Shown here in pieces: positions 25,883 to 34,415 of a DNA stretch of 64,000 bases. A program made the translations under genes and the position numbers. Each line of letters starts with the position of its first letter. The stretch's first letter is position 1. This stretch comes from Phormidium ambiguum IAM M-71 (GTDB taxonomy: Bacteria; Cyanobacteriota; Cyanobacteriia; Cyanobacteriales; Aerosakkonemataceae). The notes below the pieces were generated by a model. It had not been told where the DNA came from, searched no databases, and saw only the letters and a list, made by a program, of their open reading frames with translations. The stretch covers positions 62,001 through 126,000 of the forward strand of contig NZ_MRCE01000006.1 of assembly GCF_001904725.1 (NCBI RefSeq). The letters run 5' to 3'.

Positions 25883-26257
25883 GTGACCACAGCATCAAAC
25901 AAAGAACCAACGATCGTTCGCACAGAAAGAGGATTGACGATCGCAGATACACGCATCACTCTCTACGATGTAATGGATTATCTTACTGCTGGCTATCCAG
26001 CAAAACTAATTCGGGAAAAACTATCTCTGAGCGATCGTCAAATTACTGCTGCACTATCCTATATTGAAGCTCATCAAGCTGAAGTAGAAGCCGAGTATCA
26101 AGAAGTTTTGAAAATTGCCCAAGAGAATCAGCAATATTGGGAAAATCGCAATCGCAAACACTTTGCCCAACTTGCCGCAATGCCCCCAAAACCAGGTCAA
26201 GAAGCTCTCCGTGCTAAACTTCAAACTTGGCAAGAAAGGCTTAAATCCAAAGTATGA
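25883..26257 (+). CDS. DUF433 antitoxin-like protein
   Basis: 124 residues from a GTG start. The HTH-like DUF433 region is at about 8-70: IVRTERGLTIADTRITLYDV, MDYLTAGYPAKLIREKLSLS and DRQITAALSYIEAHQAEVEA. A coiled, charged C-terminal extension follows. DUF433 proteins usually precede PIN-like DUF5615 toxins, and exactly that gene follows with a 4-bp overlap. It is the likely antitoxin of a type II pair whose toxin is now interrupted. Confidence 0.75.
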   Translation: MTTASNKEPTIVRTERGLTIADTRITLYDVMDYLTAGYPAKLIREKLSLSDRQITAALSYIEAHQAEVEAEYQEVLKIAQENQQYWENRNRKHFAQLAAMPPKPGQEALRAKLQTWQERLKSKV

Positions 26258-26646
26258 ATTTTCTGATTGACCATAACTTAAAAGGGCAAGCTACTCTTTT
26301 GTGGGGAACAATCGCTGCTGAAGGATGGCTGGCAGTTTTGCCCATTCGCTTTGTCTTATTTGAAGAAGTTGGTTTATCTGAAAACAGTAGCGATAGAATT
26401 GTTTGGGAATTTGCTCAAACAAACCAGATGATTATATTAACTGCAAACCGAAACATGAAAGGAGTAGATTCACTAGAGCAAATAATTCGTGAAGAAAATA
26501 CAACCACATAATTGCCTGTCGTTACAGTTGGAAATAAAGAAAGACTTGACGAGCAAATTTACCGTGAGCGATGTGCTATTCGTCTAGTTGAAATCTTATT
26601 TGACCTAGAAAACTATCTGGGAGTTGGTCGCCTCTATATTCCATAA
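26254..26646 (+). pseudogene. DUF5615-like PIN-fold toxin, interrupted by an in-frame stop
   Basis: The frame from ATG 26254 gives MNFLIDHNLKGQATLLWGTI and LTANRNMKGVDSLEQIIREE as in DUF5615/Mut7-C PIN-like proteins, then a TAA at 26509-26511 after NTTT. The same frame continues at once with LPVVTVGNKERLDEQIYRER and FDLENYLGVGRLYIP to a stop at 26644-26646. That tail is what I would expect of the full-length family. One base change (for example TCA to TAA) would explain it. The N-terminal 85 residues may still be made, but probably without toxic activity. Confidence 0.7.
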
Positions 26647-26693
26647 GTAGCATAATAATATTAAATCTTTGGAGCGATCGCCCTCCCCCCAAC

Positions 26694-26730
26694 AACAAAC
26701 AAAATCATTTCCACAGGTAGATCGATCGCA
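26694..26730. repeat. Island repeat, copy 3
   Basis: AACAAACAAAATCATTTCC then ACAGGTAGATCGATCGC, one mismatch from copy 2. It is preceded by GCGATCGCCCTCCCCCC, which has a match before copy 4, so the unit may be longer on the left. Confidence 0.8.
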
Positions 26731-26798
26731 AAAAGTTCAATCACCTCCAAGGCACTTTAAAATAAAAAAGCAAACCTGAACTTAACGGAGTGCTTTGC

Positions 26799-27032
26799 AT
26801 GGTTTCATCAGAACTAATCTCAACATTGCAAGAGTTAAGTCGTGCAGATAAATTTTATGTAATTCAACTTTTAATCTCAGAAATAGCCCAACAAGAAACA
26901 GACCTAATTAAACCCGATCAATCTTATCCAGTGTGGTCGCCCTATGATGCAGTTGAAGCAGCAGATACGATGTTAAAAGTTTTAGAAGCTGCTAAAACTA
27001 GTTACACTACAAGAACCAATAAAATCAAGTAA
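26799..27032 (+). CDS. Small TA-associated hypothetical protein
   Basis: 77 residues from the ATG at 26799, with GGAG 9 bases upstream; a GTG at 26790 is less likely. Sequence MVSSELISTLQELSRADKFY, YPVWSPYDAVEAADTMLKVL. Proteins of this form recur in cyanobacteria beside HicB-like or PIN genes and look like antitoxin components; I know no assigned function. The HicB-like gene follows 17 bp on. Confidence 0.55.
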   Translation: MVSSELISTLQELSRADKFYVIQLLISEIAQQETDLIKPDQSYPVWSPYDAVEAADTMLKVLEAAKTSYTTRTNKIK

Positions 27033-27049
27033 TTTTAGGATAAAACACG

Positions 27050-27241
27050 ATGAAAATTCGTACCTTTACAGTCATTGTCTACAAAGAAGAAGATACATAC
27101 ATAGCTGAATGTCCAGAAGTTGGCACAGTCGATCAAGGTGAAACTATTGAACAAGCAGTTGCCGGACTCAGAGAAGCAACACGCCTCTATCTTGAAGAAT
27201 TTCCTTTAGCTGAAACCTCTCCCAGATTGTTCTTTGAATGA
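27050..27241 (+). CDS. HicB-like antitoxin
   Basis: 63 residues with the partial RNase-H-like HicB fold: FTVIVYKEEDTYIAECPEVG, TVDQGETIEQAVAGLREATR and YLEEFP. No HicA-type double-stranded-RNA-binding toxin lies on either side, so this is a solitary HicB or one partnered with the small protein just upstream. It has no added DNA-binding domain. Confidence 0.75.
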   Translation: MKIRTFTVIVYKEEDTYIAECPEVGTVDQGETIEQAVAGLREATRLYLEEFPLAETSPRLFFE

Positions 27242-27257
27242 TCGCCCTTCTCCCAAA

Positions 27258-27277
27258 AACAAACAAAATTATTTCCA
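27258..27277. repeat. Island repeat, copy 4 (partial)
   Basis: AACAAACAAAATTATTTCCA; the right half (AGATAGATCGATCGC) is missing. GATCGCCCTTCTCCC precedes it, as before copy 3. It marks the right edge of the island, 32 bases before the mocA-like start. Confidence 0.65.
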
Positions 27278-27309
27278 TTCTAATAACTAATTTAAAATAA
27301 CAATGGCAA

Positions 27310-27918
27310 ATGAGTATAAATCAAAATTTTGCTATCATCTTAGCTGCCGGACAATCTACCAGAATGGGAACTTGTAAAACCTTCCTTCCCTGGTACAACA
27401 ATCAAACACTCCTGCAATATCAAATAACAGAATTTCTCAAAGCCGACTTTATCCCGATCGTAGTTTTATCCCCACAAAACGCTACTTATCAACCGGAATT
27501 TCCCCCAGAAACTCAAACAATTATTAACCCCGATCCTAGTCGGGGAAAAACCAGTTCTATTCTCACAGGATTAACTCAAATTCCTGCCAACTTCACAAGT
27601 TTAGCAATATCAGCAGTAGACCAACCCCGACCTAAAGAAGTTTACCAAAAATTACATTATTTTCATCAATCAAATAAAGCCTTAATTACTGCACCTGCTC
27701 ATCAAAATCGCCTCGGACATCCCATACTATTTTGCCCAGAAATGTTGCCTCACTTAAACTCAATTTCCGAAGCAAACCAAGGATTAAGGCAAATAGTTAA
27801 AGAATTTAATTCCAGCATTCAAAAAATAGAATTTAATCACCCAATTGTTTTAGCTGATTTAAACACACCTGAACATTACCAAACCTGGTTTAGCTCTCCA
27901 CTCCCATCACAAATTTAA
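27310..27918 (+). CDS. mocA: Molybdenum cofactor cytidylyltransferase-like (MocA family)
   Basis: 202 residues of the MobA-like nucleotidyltransferase fold: IILAAGQSTRMGTCKTFLPW is the nucleotide-binding loop, TIINPDPSRGKTSSILTGL and ISAVDQPRP follow, and HQNRLGHPILFCPEM is typical of MocA/YgfJ proteins. These attach CMP to molybdopterin for the xanthine dehydrogenase/aldehyde oxidase class. It is therefore the maturation partner of the molybdenum hydroxylase at 19.6-23.3 kb, from which the 4-kb island separates it. Confidence 0.72.
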   Translation: MSINQNFAIILAAGQSTRMGTCKTFLPWYNNQTLLQYQITEFLKADFIPIVVLSPQNATYQPEFPPETQTIINPDPSRGKTSSILTGLTQIPANFTSLAISAVDQPRPKEVYQKLHYFHQSNKALITAPAHQNRLGHPILFCPEMLPHLNSISEANQGLRQIVKEFNSSIQKIEFNHPIVLADLNTPEHYQTWFSSPLPSQI

Positions 27919-28025
27919 CTAAAAAACATCTGTGTTTATCTGTGTTTATCTGTGTTTCATCTGTGGTAAAAAATTACCCATCTGATTCCCACCAAAAAGC
28001 CCGATCTTACTCTTACGTTAAGTAA

Positions 28026-28051
28026 GGTGCGTTAACGCAGTGTAACGCACC
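28026..28051. terminator. Hairpin between mocA and ilvD
   Basis: Arms GGTGCGTTA and TAACGCACC around 8 bases, with CTAC following. The same arms form a 19-base palindrome at 46786-46804, so this is a mobile-like palindromic family that may act as a terminator for the two convergent genes. Confidence 0.55.
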
Positions 28052-28063
28052 CTACATTAATTA

Positions 28064-29737
28064 CTAACAGGTAACAGCGCCGACACTACTAGAAGAAACT
28101 AACTTGGCATATTTATACAAAACGCCAGTAGTATAACGTGGTTCTGGTGGTTGCCATTCAGCACGACGACGGGCTAATTCTTCATCAGAAACGTGCAATT
28201 GTAACAACCTAGCATGAGCGTCTATGGTAATCGTATCTCCCTCTTGAACGAGAGCGATCGCACCACCCACAGCTGCCTCTGGTGCCACATGACCTACCAC
28301 CATGCCGTAAGTCCCACCAGAAAATCTGCCATCAGTAATTAACCCAACTGAATCACCTAATCCAGCACCAATAATTGCCGAAGTTGGCGCTAACATTTCC
28401 CGCATTCCGGGGCCACCTTTCGGCCCTTCATAACGGATAATAATCACATCTCCAGCTTTAATTTGATTCCCTAGAATTGCCTGTAAACACAACTCTTCTG
28501 ATTCAAACACTCTCGCAGGGCCAGTAATTTTGGGATTCTTAATTCCGGTAATTTTTGCCACCGCACCTTCAGTCGCCAAATTACCTTTTAAAATTGCCAA
28601 ATGTCCTTGAGCATACATCGGATTATTCCAAGGACGAATTACCTCTTGATTAGCTGGTGGTTCTTCGGGAACATCTTTTAAAACTTCAGCAATAGTTTGA
28701 CCTGTAATTGTTAGACAATCTCCGTGTAATAGATCGTGTACTAACAACATTTTCATTACTTGAGGAATGCCACCAACTCGGTGCAAATCAATTGCCACAT
28801 ATCTACCCGATGGTTTCAAATCGCAAAGAACCGGAACTCTAGCGCGGATAGTTTCAAAATCATCCAAAGTTAACTCTACACCAGCAGCGCGAGCGATCGC
28901 CAAAAAATGCAACACCGCATTCGTCGAACCACCCACAGCCATAATCACAGAAATCGCATTTTCGATCGACTTCCGCGTAATAATATCACGAGGTAAAAGT
29001 TGCTTCCGAATCGCCTCCACCAAAACATAAGCAGACTTTTCCGTACTCTCCGCCTTTTCCGCATCCTCAGCTGCCATCGTCGAAGAATAAGGCAAACTCA
29101 TCCCCAAAGCCTCAAAAGCCGAAGACATCGTATTTGCTGTATACATTCCCCCACAAGAACCCGCACCAGGACAAGACTTGCGTTCAACTTCGAGTAACTC
29201 AGCCTCATCAATTCTGCCAGCGCTGTATTCTCCCACAGCCTCAAACGCACTCACAACAGTCAAATCCTTACCATTGTGATGACCAGGCTTAATCGTACCA
29301 CCATAAACAAAAATAGCCGGAATATTCATCCGTGCGATCGCAATCATCGCCCCCGGCATATTCTTATCGCAACCACCAATAGCCAGAACACCATCCAAAC
29401 TCTGACCATTACACACAGTCTCAATGGAATCAGCAATCACCTCCCGCGACACCAGGGAATATTTCATCCCCTCCGTTCCCATCGAAATACCATCACTAAT
29501 AGTAATAGTGCCAAAAATTTGCGGCATCGCCCCCGCAGCGCGAACACCAGCTTCCGCCTTCAGCGCTAAATCACCAATACCCATATTACAGGGCGTAATC
29601 GTGCTAAATCCATTAGCAACACCAACAATAGCTTTAGTAAAATCTCGATCGCCAAAACCAACAGCACGCAGCATAGCGCGGTTAGGAGTTCGCTGTACAC
29701 CTTGGGTAACAACTTGGCTTCTCAGATTATCAGGCAT
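28064..29737 (-). CDS. ilvD: Dihydroxy-acid dehydratase
   Basis: 557 residues, the usual length. Cluster-ligand motifs are [11 protein letters not shown] and [20 protein letters not shown]; the C-terminal [14 protein letters not shown] and [11 protein letters not shown] are also family signatures. It makes 2-oxoisovalerate and 2-oxo-3-methylvalerate for valine, isoleucine and leucine synthesis. It is transcribed alone, and the strong plus-strand ORFs over it are shadows. Confidence 0.97.
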   Translation of the reverse strand: MPDNLRSQVVTQGVQRTPNRAMLRAVGFGDRDFTKAIVGVANGFSTITPCNMGIGDLALKAEAGVRAAGAMPQIFGTITISDGISMGTEGMKYSLVSREVIADSIETVCNGQSLDGVLAIGGCDKNMPGAMIAIARMNIPAIFVYGGTIKPGHHNGKDLTVVSAFEAVGEYSAGRIDEAELLEVERKSCPGAGSCGGMYTANTMSSAFEALGMSLPYSSTMAAEDAEKAESTEKSAYVLVEAIRKQLLPRDIITRKSIENAISVIMAVGGSTNAVLHFLAIARAAGVELTLDDFETIRARVPVLCDLKPSGRYVAIDLHRVGGIPQVMKMLLVHDLLHGDCLTITGQTIAEVLKDVPEEPPANQEVIRPWNNPMYAQGHLAILKGNLATEGAVAKITGIKNPKITGPARVFESEELCLQAILGNQIKAGDVIIIRYEGPKGGPGMREMLAPTSAIIGAGLGDSVGLITDGRFSGGTYGMVVGHVAPEAAVGGAIALVQEGDTITIDAHARLLQLHVSDEELARRRAEWQPPEPRYTTGVLYKYAKLVSSSSVGAVTC

Positions 29738-29767
29738 GGGAAATCCTTAATGTGCTTTATCAACTAG

Positions 29768-29802
29768 TCATTGGTCATTAGTCATTAGTTATGGGTCATG
29801 GG
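29768..29802. repeat. Heptamer repeat (TCATTRG type)
   Basis: Five degenerate 7-base units: TCATTGG, TCATTAG, TCATTAG, TTATGGG, TCATGGG. It lies in the 400-base gap between ilvD and the pentapeptide gene at 30139, which otherwise shows only related TCATGACCAA fragments near 29880-29930. Confidence 0.7.
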
Positions 29803-30138
29803 TGAGCAAAATCACCAAATAAGGGAATATTAAGAGTAGTGGCAGTGCAGAATGGGAAAATGACCTTCCCTCTCTTTAAACGCCCTCTCATTAAATGACC
29901 AACAACTCATCACCTCTCATGACCAATGATGCTCGTATCTGATTCTCTCAAATGCACTGTGGTTTGGACGCACAAAAACAGGAAAGTTTACCAAAATCGT
30001 CCGTTGATTGGGAATTATCTATAGAAAGAGATCTTTAATTCGCTATGCAGAGCAATGAGTTTTTGCAAATCCCAAGCAAATCGAGAACATCTTCTCAAAC
30101 TTAAATGCTCAGCTGTTAAATTTATGAGGCAAAGAATA

Positions 30139-30975
30139 ATGAATGCTGAAGAACTGTTAGAACGATATGCTGCCAATGAGAGAGAATTTTTAGATCTTGA
30201 CCTGCATGGTATATCCCTGATAGGTGTCGATTTGAGTGAAATTAACCTGCGTGGCTCAGATTTAAGCGAAGCTAACTTAACAGGCGCTTCTTTAGTAGGA
30301 GCTAATTTACGAGAAGCCAACTTAAAAGGAGCAATTCTCCGGGCAAACCTTTGTGAAGCTAATTTAATTGCTGCTAACCTTATTGGAGCCGATTTAAGCG
30401 CTGCTAACCTTATTGGAGCAAGTTTAAGAACTGCTCAATTAGAGGATAGCAAACTCATGGGAGCTAACTTAAGCGAAGCTAACTTAAGCGAAGCTAACTT
30501 GCGCCGCGCCAATCTCAGCGGTGCTAAATTAATTGATGCACCAATGAGTCGAGCTAACTTAATTAATGCTGTCCTCAGTGGAGCAATTTTAGAGGGAGCA
30601 AACTTAACTAATGCAATTCTCAGCGGCGCTAACTTAGAAAAAGCTAAATTGGTACAAGCTATTCTCAACGGAGCAGTTTTAGAAAGAGTTAACTTAAGTG
30701 GAGCAGATTTAAGTCGCGCTAAAATGACTGGTTGCAATTTAGCTGGCGCAAATTTAAGCAACACTAATATGAGAAGTGTCAGCGTTAGTTGGTCAACTTT
30801 GCGCGGTGTTAATTTACAAGGAGCCAATCTTTACCGCGCTAAACTCACTTGGTCTAATATGACAGGAGCTATTTTACGAGGGGCAATTATGATTGATGCT
30901 AATATCAATCGAGCTAATCTAAAAAATGCTGAATTAGATGGCGCAATTATGCCCGATGGTAGAACTTATGAGTAG
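30139..30975 (+). CDS. Pentapeptide-repeat protein
   Basis: 278 residues from ATG 30139 (MNAEELLERYAANEREFLDL); the frame is open 84 bases upstream, but this N-terminus is the typical one. About 48 A(N/D)LXX units fill residues 22-270, giving a long beta-helix. There is no signal peptide. The N-terminal MNAEELLERY helix recurs in many cyanobacterial pentapeptide proteins. Function unknown. It is transcribed alone and ends before a dense block of hairpins. Confidence 0.9.
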   Translation: MNAEELLERYAANEREFLDLDLHGISLIGVDLSEINLRGSDLSEANLTGASLVGANLREANLKGAILRANLCEANLIAANLIGADLSAANLIGASLRTAQLEDSKLMGANLSEANLSEANLRRANLSGAKLIDAPMSRANLINAVLSGAILEGANLTNAILSGANLEKAKLVQAILNGAVLERVNLSGADLSRAKMTGCNLAGANLSNTNMRSVSVSWSTLRGVNLQGANLYRAKLTWSNMTGAILRGAIMIDANINRANLKNAELDGAIMPDGRTYE

Positions 30976-31010
30976 ATTAATTGCTATTAATCAGGGTGCA
31001 TCATATCAAT

Positions 31011-31039
31011 TTTAGATTTTAGATTTTAGATTTTAGATT
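31011..31039. repeat. Heptamer repeat (TTTTAGA x4)
   Basis: TTTAGATTTTAGATTTTAG and onward, four 7-base units just after the pentapeptide gene. Confidence 0.8.
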
Positions 31040-31098
31040 GACCCCCATTCTACTCTTTGTCTATTAGACCTCTCTAGAAATTAAAGTTGCGTTGTCTG

Positions 31099-31142
31099 AA
31101 AAGATTGTAGAGACGTTGTATGCAACGTCTCTACAATCTTTT
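31099..31142. terminator. Strong bidirectional hairpin 1
   Basis: Perfect 20-base arms, AAAAGATTGTAGAGACGTTG and its complement, around a 4-base loop, with T and A runs on both ends. The core GTAGAGACGTTG recurs at 57301-57328. It can terminate the plus-strand pentapeptide gene. Confidence 0.8.
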
Positions 31143-31168
31143 TTGGAGATGTCTATTTAAGTTATTGG

Positions 31169-31220
31169 AAAAAAGTCAACCTCTCATACTGCTTTTTCAG
31201 TACTAGAGGTTGACTTTTTC
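31169..31220. terminator. Bidirectional hairpin 2
   Basis: Arms GAAAAAGTCAACCTCT and AGAGGTTGACTTTTTC (16 bases, one extra A on the left) around a 20-base loop. It lies between hairpins 1 and 3. Confidence 0.7.
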
Positions 31221-31227
31221 ATTAAGG

Positions 31228-31267
31228 GAATCAAATCACTAAAAATTAACTTTTAGTGATTTGATTC
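31228..31267. terminator. Bidirectional hairpin 3
   Basis: Perfect 17-base arms GAATCAAATCACTAAAA and TTTTAGTGATTTGATTC with a 6-base loop. It is 12 bases beyond the sir stop codon and would terminate that minus-strand gene. The three hairpins fill the 304-base gap 30976-31279. Confidence 0.75.
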
Positions 31268-31279
31268 TCTTGAAGCCGT

Positions 31280-33310
31280 TTAGGAGTCTCCGTTCTCCTT
31301 TAAATAGGCTTCTATGGCTTCGGTTGCTAACTGAACCAGTGGCTTTCCTTGACGAGCAGCCGTTTGCTTGAGACGATCGTAAACATCATCGCGGACGCTG
31401 ATGCGACGGCGAATTTTGTTTGGAGCCGTACTTGTAGTAGGTGCAGTTGTTTCGGTTGATTCCACGGGCGTTAGAACTTCTGTTTTCTCCATACCAGAAT
31501 TAACTAGATGACCATTGGCTAACTCTACCTTAGTTGGTGCAGTCTGGTACGAGGTACTAAAGCTTCTCAGTGCTTCAAATCCTACTCGATCGCAAAAATC
31601 ACCGAAGCTTTCGGGTTTTTCTTGCTGTAATTGTTCTTTGCGGAAATAAACCAATAATGGTTCTAAGGTTGTTTCTAAGTCTTTAATGTTCACCTTATCC
31701 AGGTAAGGTCGTGCTAACCGCGTTTGATGGGGGTCTGCACCTAGCCAAATTTGGTAGCTATCGGGTGCTTGACCTACCAAACCAATTTCTGCTAAGTATG
31801 GGCGGGCGCATCCGTTGGGGCAGCCTGTCATTCTCACTACGAAGTGTTCTTCTTGGAGTCCGACTTTGACTAGTAATGCGCGTAGTCTTTCCCGAATGCT
31901 GGGAATGATTCTTTCGGATTCGGTGATTGCTAAACCGCAGGTGGGTAGGGCAGGACAAGCCATTGAGTAGCGGACTAGGGGATCGATTTCGGTTTCGGTT
32001 TTGATGCCGCAGCGATCGAGTATTCCCTGAATTTCCTGTTTATTTTTGACCTCTATTTCCGCCAAAATTAAATTTTGATGCGGGGTTAAATACATGGGTA
32101 ATTGGTATTTCTGCACGATTTCTTTTAGTGCAGTTTTTAATTTGAATTCCCCTTCGTCTTTCACCCGACCATTATCTATGGAAATTCCCAAAAACAGTTT
32201 TCCATCTCCCTGTTCGTGCCAGCCTAAAAAGTCTAAATATTTGAATTCTGGCAGGGGTTGAAATGGTTGTAATGCTTTGCCAAAGTAACCTTCTACAACT
32301 TTTTTAAATTTTGCAACTCCCCAATCTTCGATGAGGTATTTCATCCGCGCATGACGACGGTTGGTGCGATCGCCATAATCTCTCTGCGTCGCTACAATTG
32401 CTTTAACCAAGTCGTAAACATCGGCTTTATCTACATAACAAATCGGATCGGCTAATCTGGGAAATGTTTCTTCTTGATTATGTGTCCGACCTAAACCACC
32501 ACCCGCAAACACATCAAATCCAAGTAGTTCTCCTTGGGAGTTAGTAATAACTACTAAACTCAAATCTTGGGAAAATAAATCAACTGAATTATCCCCTGGT
32601 ACAGTCACAGAACATTTGAATTTCCGGGGCATAAAATTAGTCCCGTAAATTGGTTCTTGGGGGTCTTCTAAATTACTGCCGTTAATGTTCCGTTTTCTTG
32701 CTGCTACTACTTCTGGGTCTTCTTCTGCGGAAATAACTTTTTCCCCGTCTAACCAAACTTCATAGTAAGCTCCACTTTGGGGAGTTAGTAAGTCAGCGAC
32801 GTTGTTGGCATATTCCCACGCATATTTGTATTCTGGGCGATTTTTGTAAGGCGCAGGTGGTGCCATGACGTTGCGGTTAATGTCGCCGCAAGCACCCAAG
32901 GTTGAACCCATGTTGTTGACGATCGCAGCGATCGCCGCTTTCAAATTTTTCTTTAAAATGCCATGTAATTGAAAACCTTGGCGAGTAGTGGCTCTGATTG
33001 TCTGATTGCCATACTCATCAGATAATTTGTCGATCGTCAAATATAATTGTGGTGGAATAAATCCTCCCGGACTCCGGGTACGCAGCATAAACTGGTAGTC
33101 CTTTTCCTGACCTTTCACCCGATTATCCCGATTGTCTTGCTGATAAGACCCGTGAAACTTTAAAATCTGAGTGGCGTTTTCGCTAAAAGAATTTGTATCT
33201 TGTAAAAGTTCAGTAGCAACTGGTTCGCGTAAATAATTACTCTGTTCTTTTAAACCTTCTACTTTAGAAAGTTTTCGTGCTGTAGGTGTTGGTGTGGCAG
33301 TCTGGGTCAT
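31280..33310 (-). CDS. sir: Ferredoxin-dependent sulfite reductase with C-terminal RHH-like tail
   Basis: 676 residues. The Sir core spans about 20-580: [31 protein letters not shown], the sirohaem/4Fe-4S cysteines in [20 protein letters not shown] and [20 protein letters not shown]. It reduces sulfite to sulfide in cysteine synthesis. After a Thr/Pro-rich linker (about 590-628), residues 629-676 read [20 protein letters not shown] then [14 protein letters not shown], like a ribbon-helix-helix DNA-binding domain. Typical Sir proteins end before this. The terminator lies at 31228-31267. Confidence 0.92.
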   Translation of the reverse strand: MTQTATPTPTARKLSKVEGLKEQSNYLREPVATELLQDTNSFSENATQILKFHGSYQQDNRDNRVKGQEKDYQFMLRTRSPGGFIPPQLYLTIDKLSDEYGNQTIRATTRQGFQLHGILKKNLKAAIAAIVNNMGSTLGACGDINRNVMAPPAPYKNRPEYKYAWEYANNVADLLTPQSGAYYEVWLDGEKVISAEEDPEVVAARKRNINGSNLEDPQEPIYGTNFMPRKFKCSVTVPGDNSVDLFSQDLSLVVITNSQGELLGFDVFAGGGLGRTHNQEETFPRLADPICYVDKADVYDLVKAIVATQRDYGDRTNRRHARMKYLIEDWGVAKFKKVVEGYFGKALQPFQPLPEFKYLDFLGWHEQGDGKLFLGISIDNGRVKDEGEFKLKTALKEIVQKYQLPMYLTPHQNLILAEIEVKNKQEIQGILDRCGIKTETEIDPLVRYSMACPALPTCGLAITESERIIPSIRERLRALLVKVGLQEEHFVVRMTGCPNGCARPYLAEIGLVGQAPDSYQIWLGADPHQTRLARPYLDKVNIKDLETTLEPLLVYFRKEQLQQEKPESFGDFCDRVGFEALRSFSTSYQTAPTKVELANGHLVNSGMEKTEVLTPVESTETTAPTTSTAPNKIRRRISVRDDVYDRLKQTAARQGKPLVQLATEAIEAYLKENGDS

Positions 33311-33813
33311 GGAACTATTCTGAATTTGAACTTAGGACTTTCCCTCAGATGTGATTTCCCACCCTCAAGCCTGGATGGTAAACTTCTGATTTATTATTCC
33401 CGGTAATCCGGTCGGAATTATGGATATTACCATATTTTATCACAATTAGGAGGCAAAACTTTGTTAATATAGAGACTTTTGCTATTTACTAATTTTCTTA
33501 ATATTTACCAGCTAGACGCTCAGGAATAATTACCTATTAAACTGGGAAGACTTAACAGAATAATATTAATATTTTTTAAGTAATGTCAAAAAATCTTGCA
33601 AATTGTTACTTTATAACTTGATAATTAAAATCTAGGGACAACAAGTTCTAATTTTTTTGATGGACACAGTTTGAAAATATGATAACTGTGAAGTAATCTG
33701 CCTGTCTTTGCGATCGCGCTGATTTATTAATAAAAATCGCACCCTGGCAAAGATTTTTCCCAAAATTTCCCAATAATACCAGTTCAATTACATCACTTTC
33801 AGGAGTACTCCTA
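33311..33813. other. Intergenic region between sir and the Ala/Pro-rich gene
   Basis: About 500 AT-rich bases separating divergent genes. I see no ORF, hairpin or known RNA that stands out. It presumably holds both promoters. Confidence 0.4.
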
Positions 33814-34374
33814 ATGTTTGGTTTTATCAAAAATATACTCTCTTCTGACAAATCAGACTCAACCGCACCCAAAGCGAAAAAGCAGAAAGGTTACTTTTTA
33901 GAACTAGATGAAGCAGCGATCGCGCAAACCAACAATGGCAGTAAATCAGCAGAACCAGCCAAAGCCAAAGCCGAACCCGCACCAGCAGCTAAAGCTGAAC
34001 CCACAAAAGCACCAGAAACCGTAACAGTAATTGAACCAGCTACAGTAGAAGCCAAACCAGAACCAGCTAAAGCTGAAGCAGCAGAAGCTAAAGCAGAAAC
34101 AGCTACAGCCGAAACCAAACCAGCCAAAGGCAAAACCTCAATCAAAAAAGCTAAAGCCGCATCTGCACCAGCAGCACCAGCAGCACCAGCGCCAGCACCA
34201 GCAGCACCAGCACCAGCAGCACCAGTAGCTGTTCAACAAAAGCAACCTGAACCAGATAAAACCTTTGCTCCCAATTATTTAGTATCCACTGGTAGCAATA
34301 GTCGCCGTCGTCCAGGTGCGAACATGAGTTCCTTCCTGGCAATGGCACGCCAAGTTAAACCTTCTAATCAATAG
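33814..34374 (+). CDS. Ala/Pro/Lys-rich cyanobacterial protein with conserved ends
   Basis: 186 residues. The N-terminus MFGFIKNILSSDKS and C-terminus KTFAPNYLVSTGSNSRRRPG, then MSSFLAMARQVK, look conserved and folded. Between them (about 45-150) is a low-complexity EPAKAKAEPAPAAKAEP-type region ending in APAAPAAPAPAPAAP, probably disordered. Ends of this kind on a variable linker recur in cyanobacteria, but I know of no assigned role. The near-repeat DNA also creates long spurious antisense ORFs. Confidence 0.7.
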   Translation: MFGFIKNILSSDKSDSTAPKAKKQKGYFLELDEAAIAQTNNGSKSAEPAKAKAEPAPAAKAEPTKAPETVTVIEPATVEAKPEPAKAEAAEAKAETATAETKPAKGKTSIKKAKAASAPAAPAAPAPAPAAPAPAAPVAVQQKQPEPDKTFAPNYLVSTGSNSRRRPGANMSSFLAMARQVKPSNQ

Positions 34375-34415
34375 AAGGGAAACAAGGTGACAAGGAGAAT
34401 TTTTCCTTCTGCCTT

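Noticed and set aside
23768..27277. Integron with attC sites
   Set aside because: The repeats have neither the imperfect palindrome nor core sites of attC, gene directions are mixed, and no integrase is seen.
23300..27300. Prophage remnant
   Set aside because: No structural, replication or integrase genes; only restriction and toxin-antitoxin types.
29276..29750. Plus-strand ORFs opposite ilvD
   Set aside because: They are complements of well-conserved ilvD codons, with Arg/Thr-rich noise.
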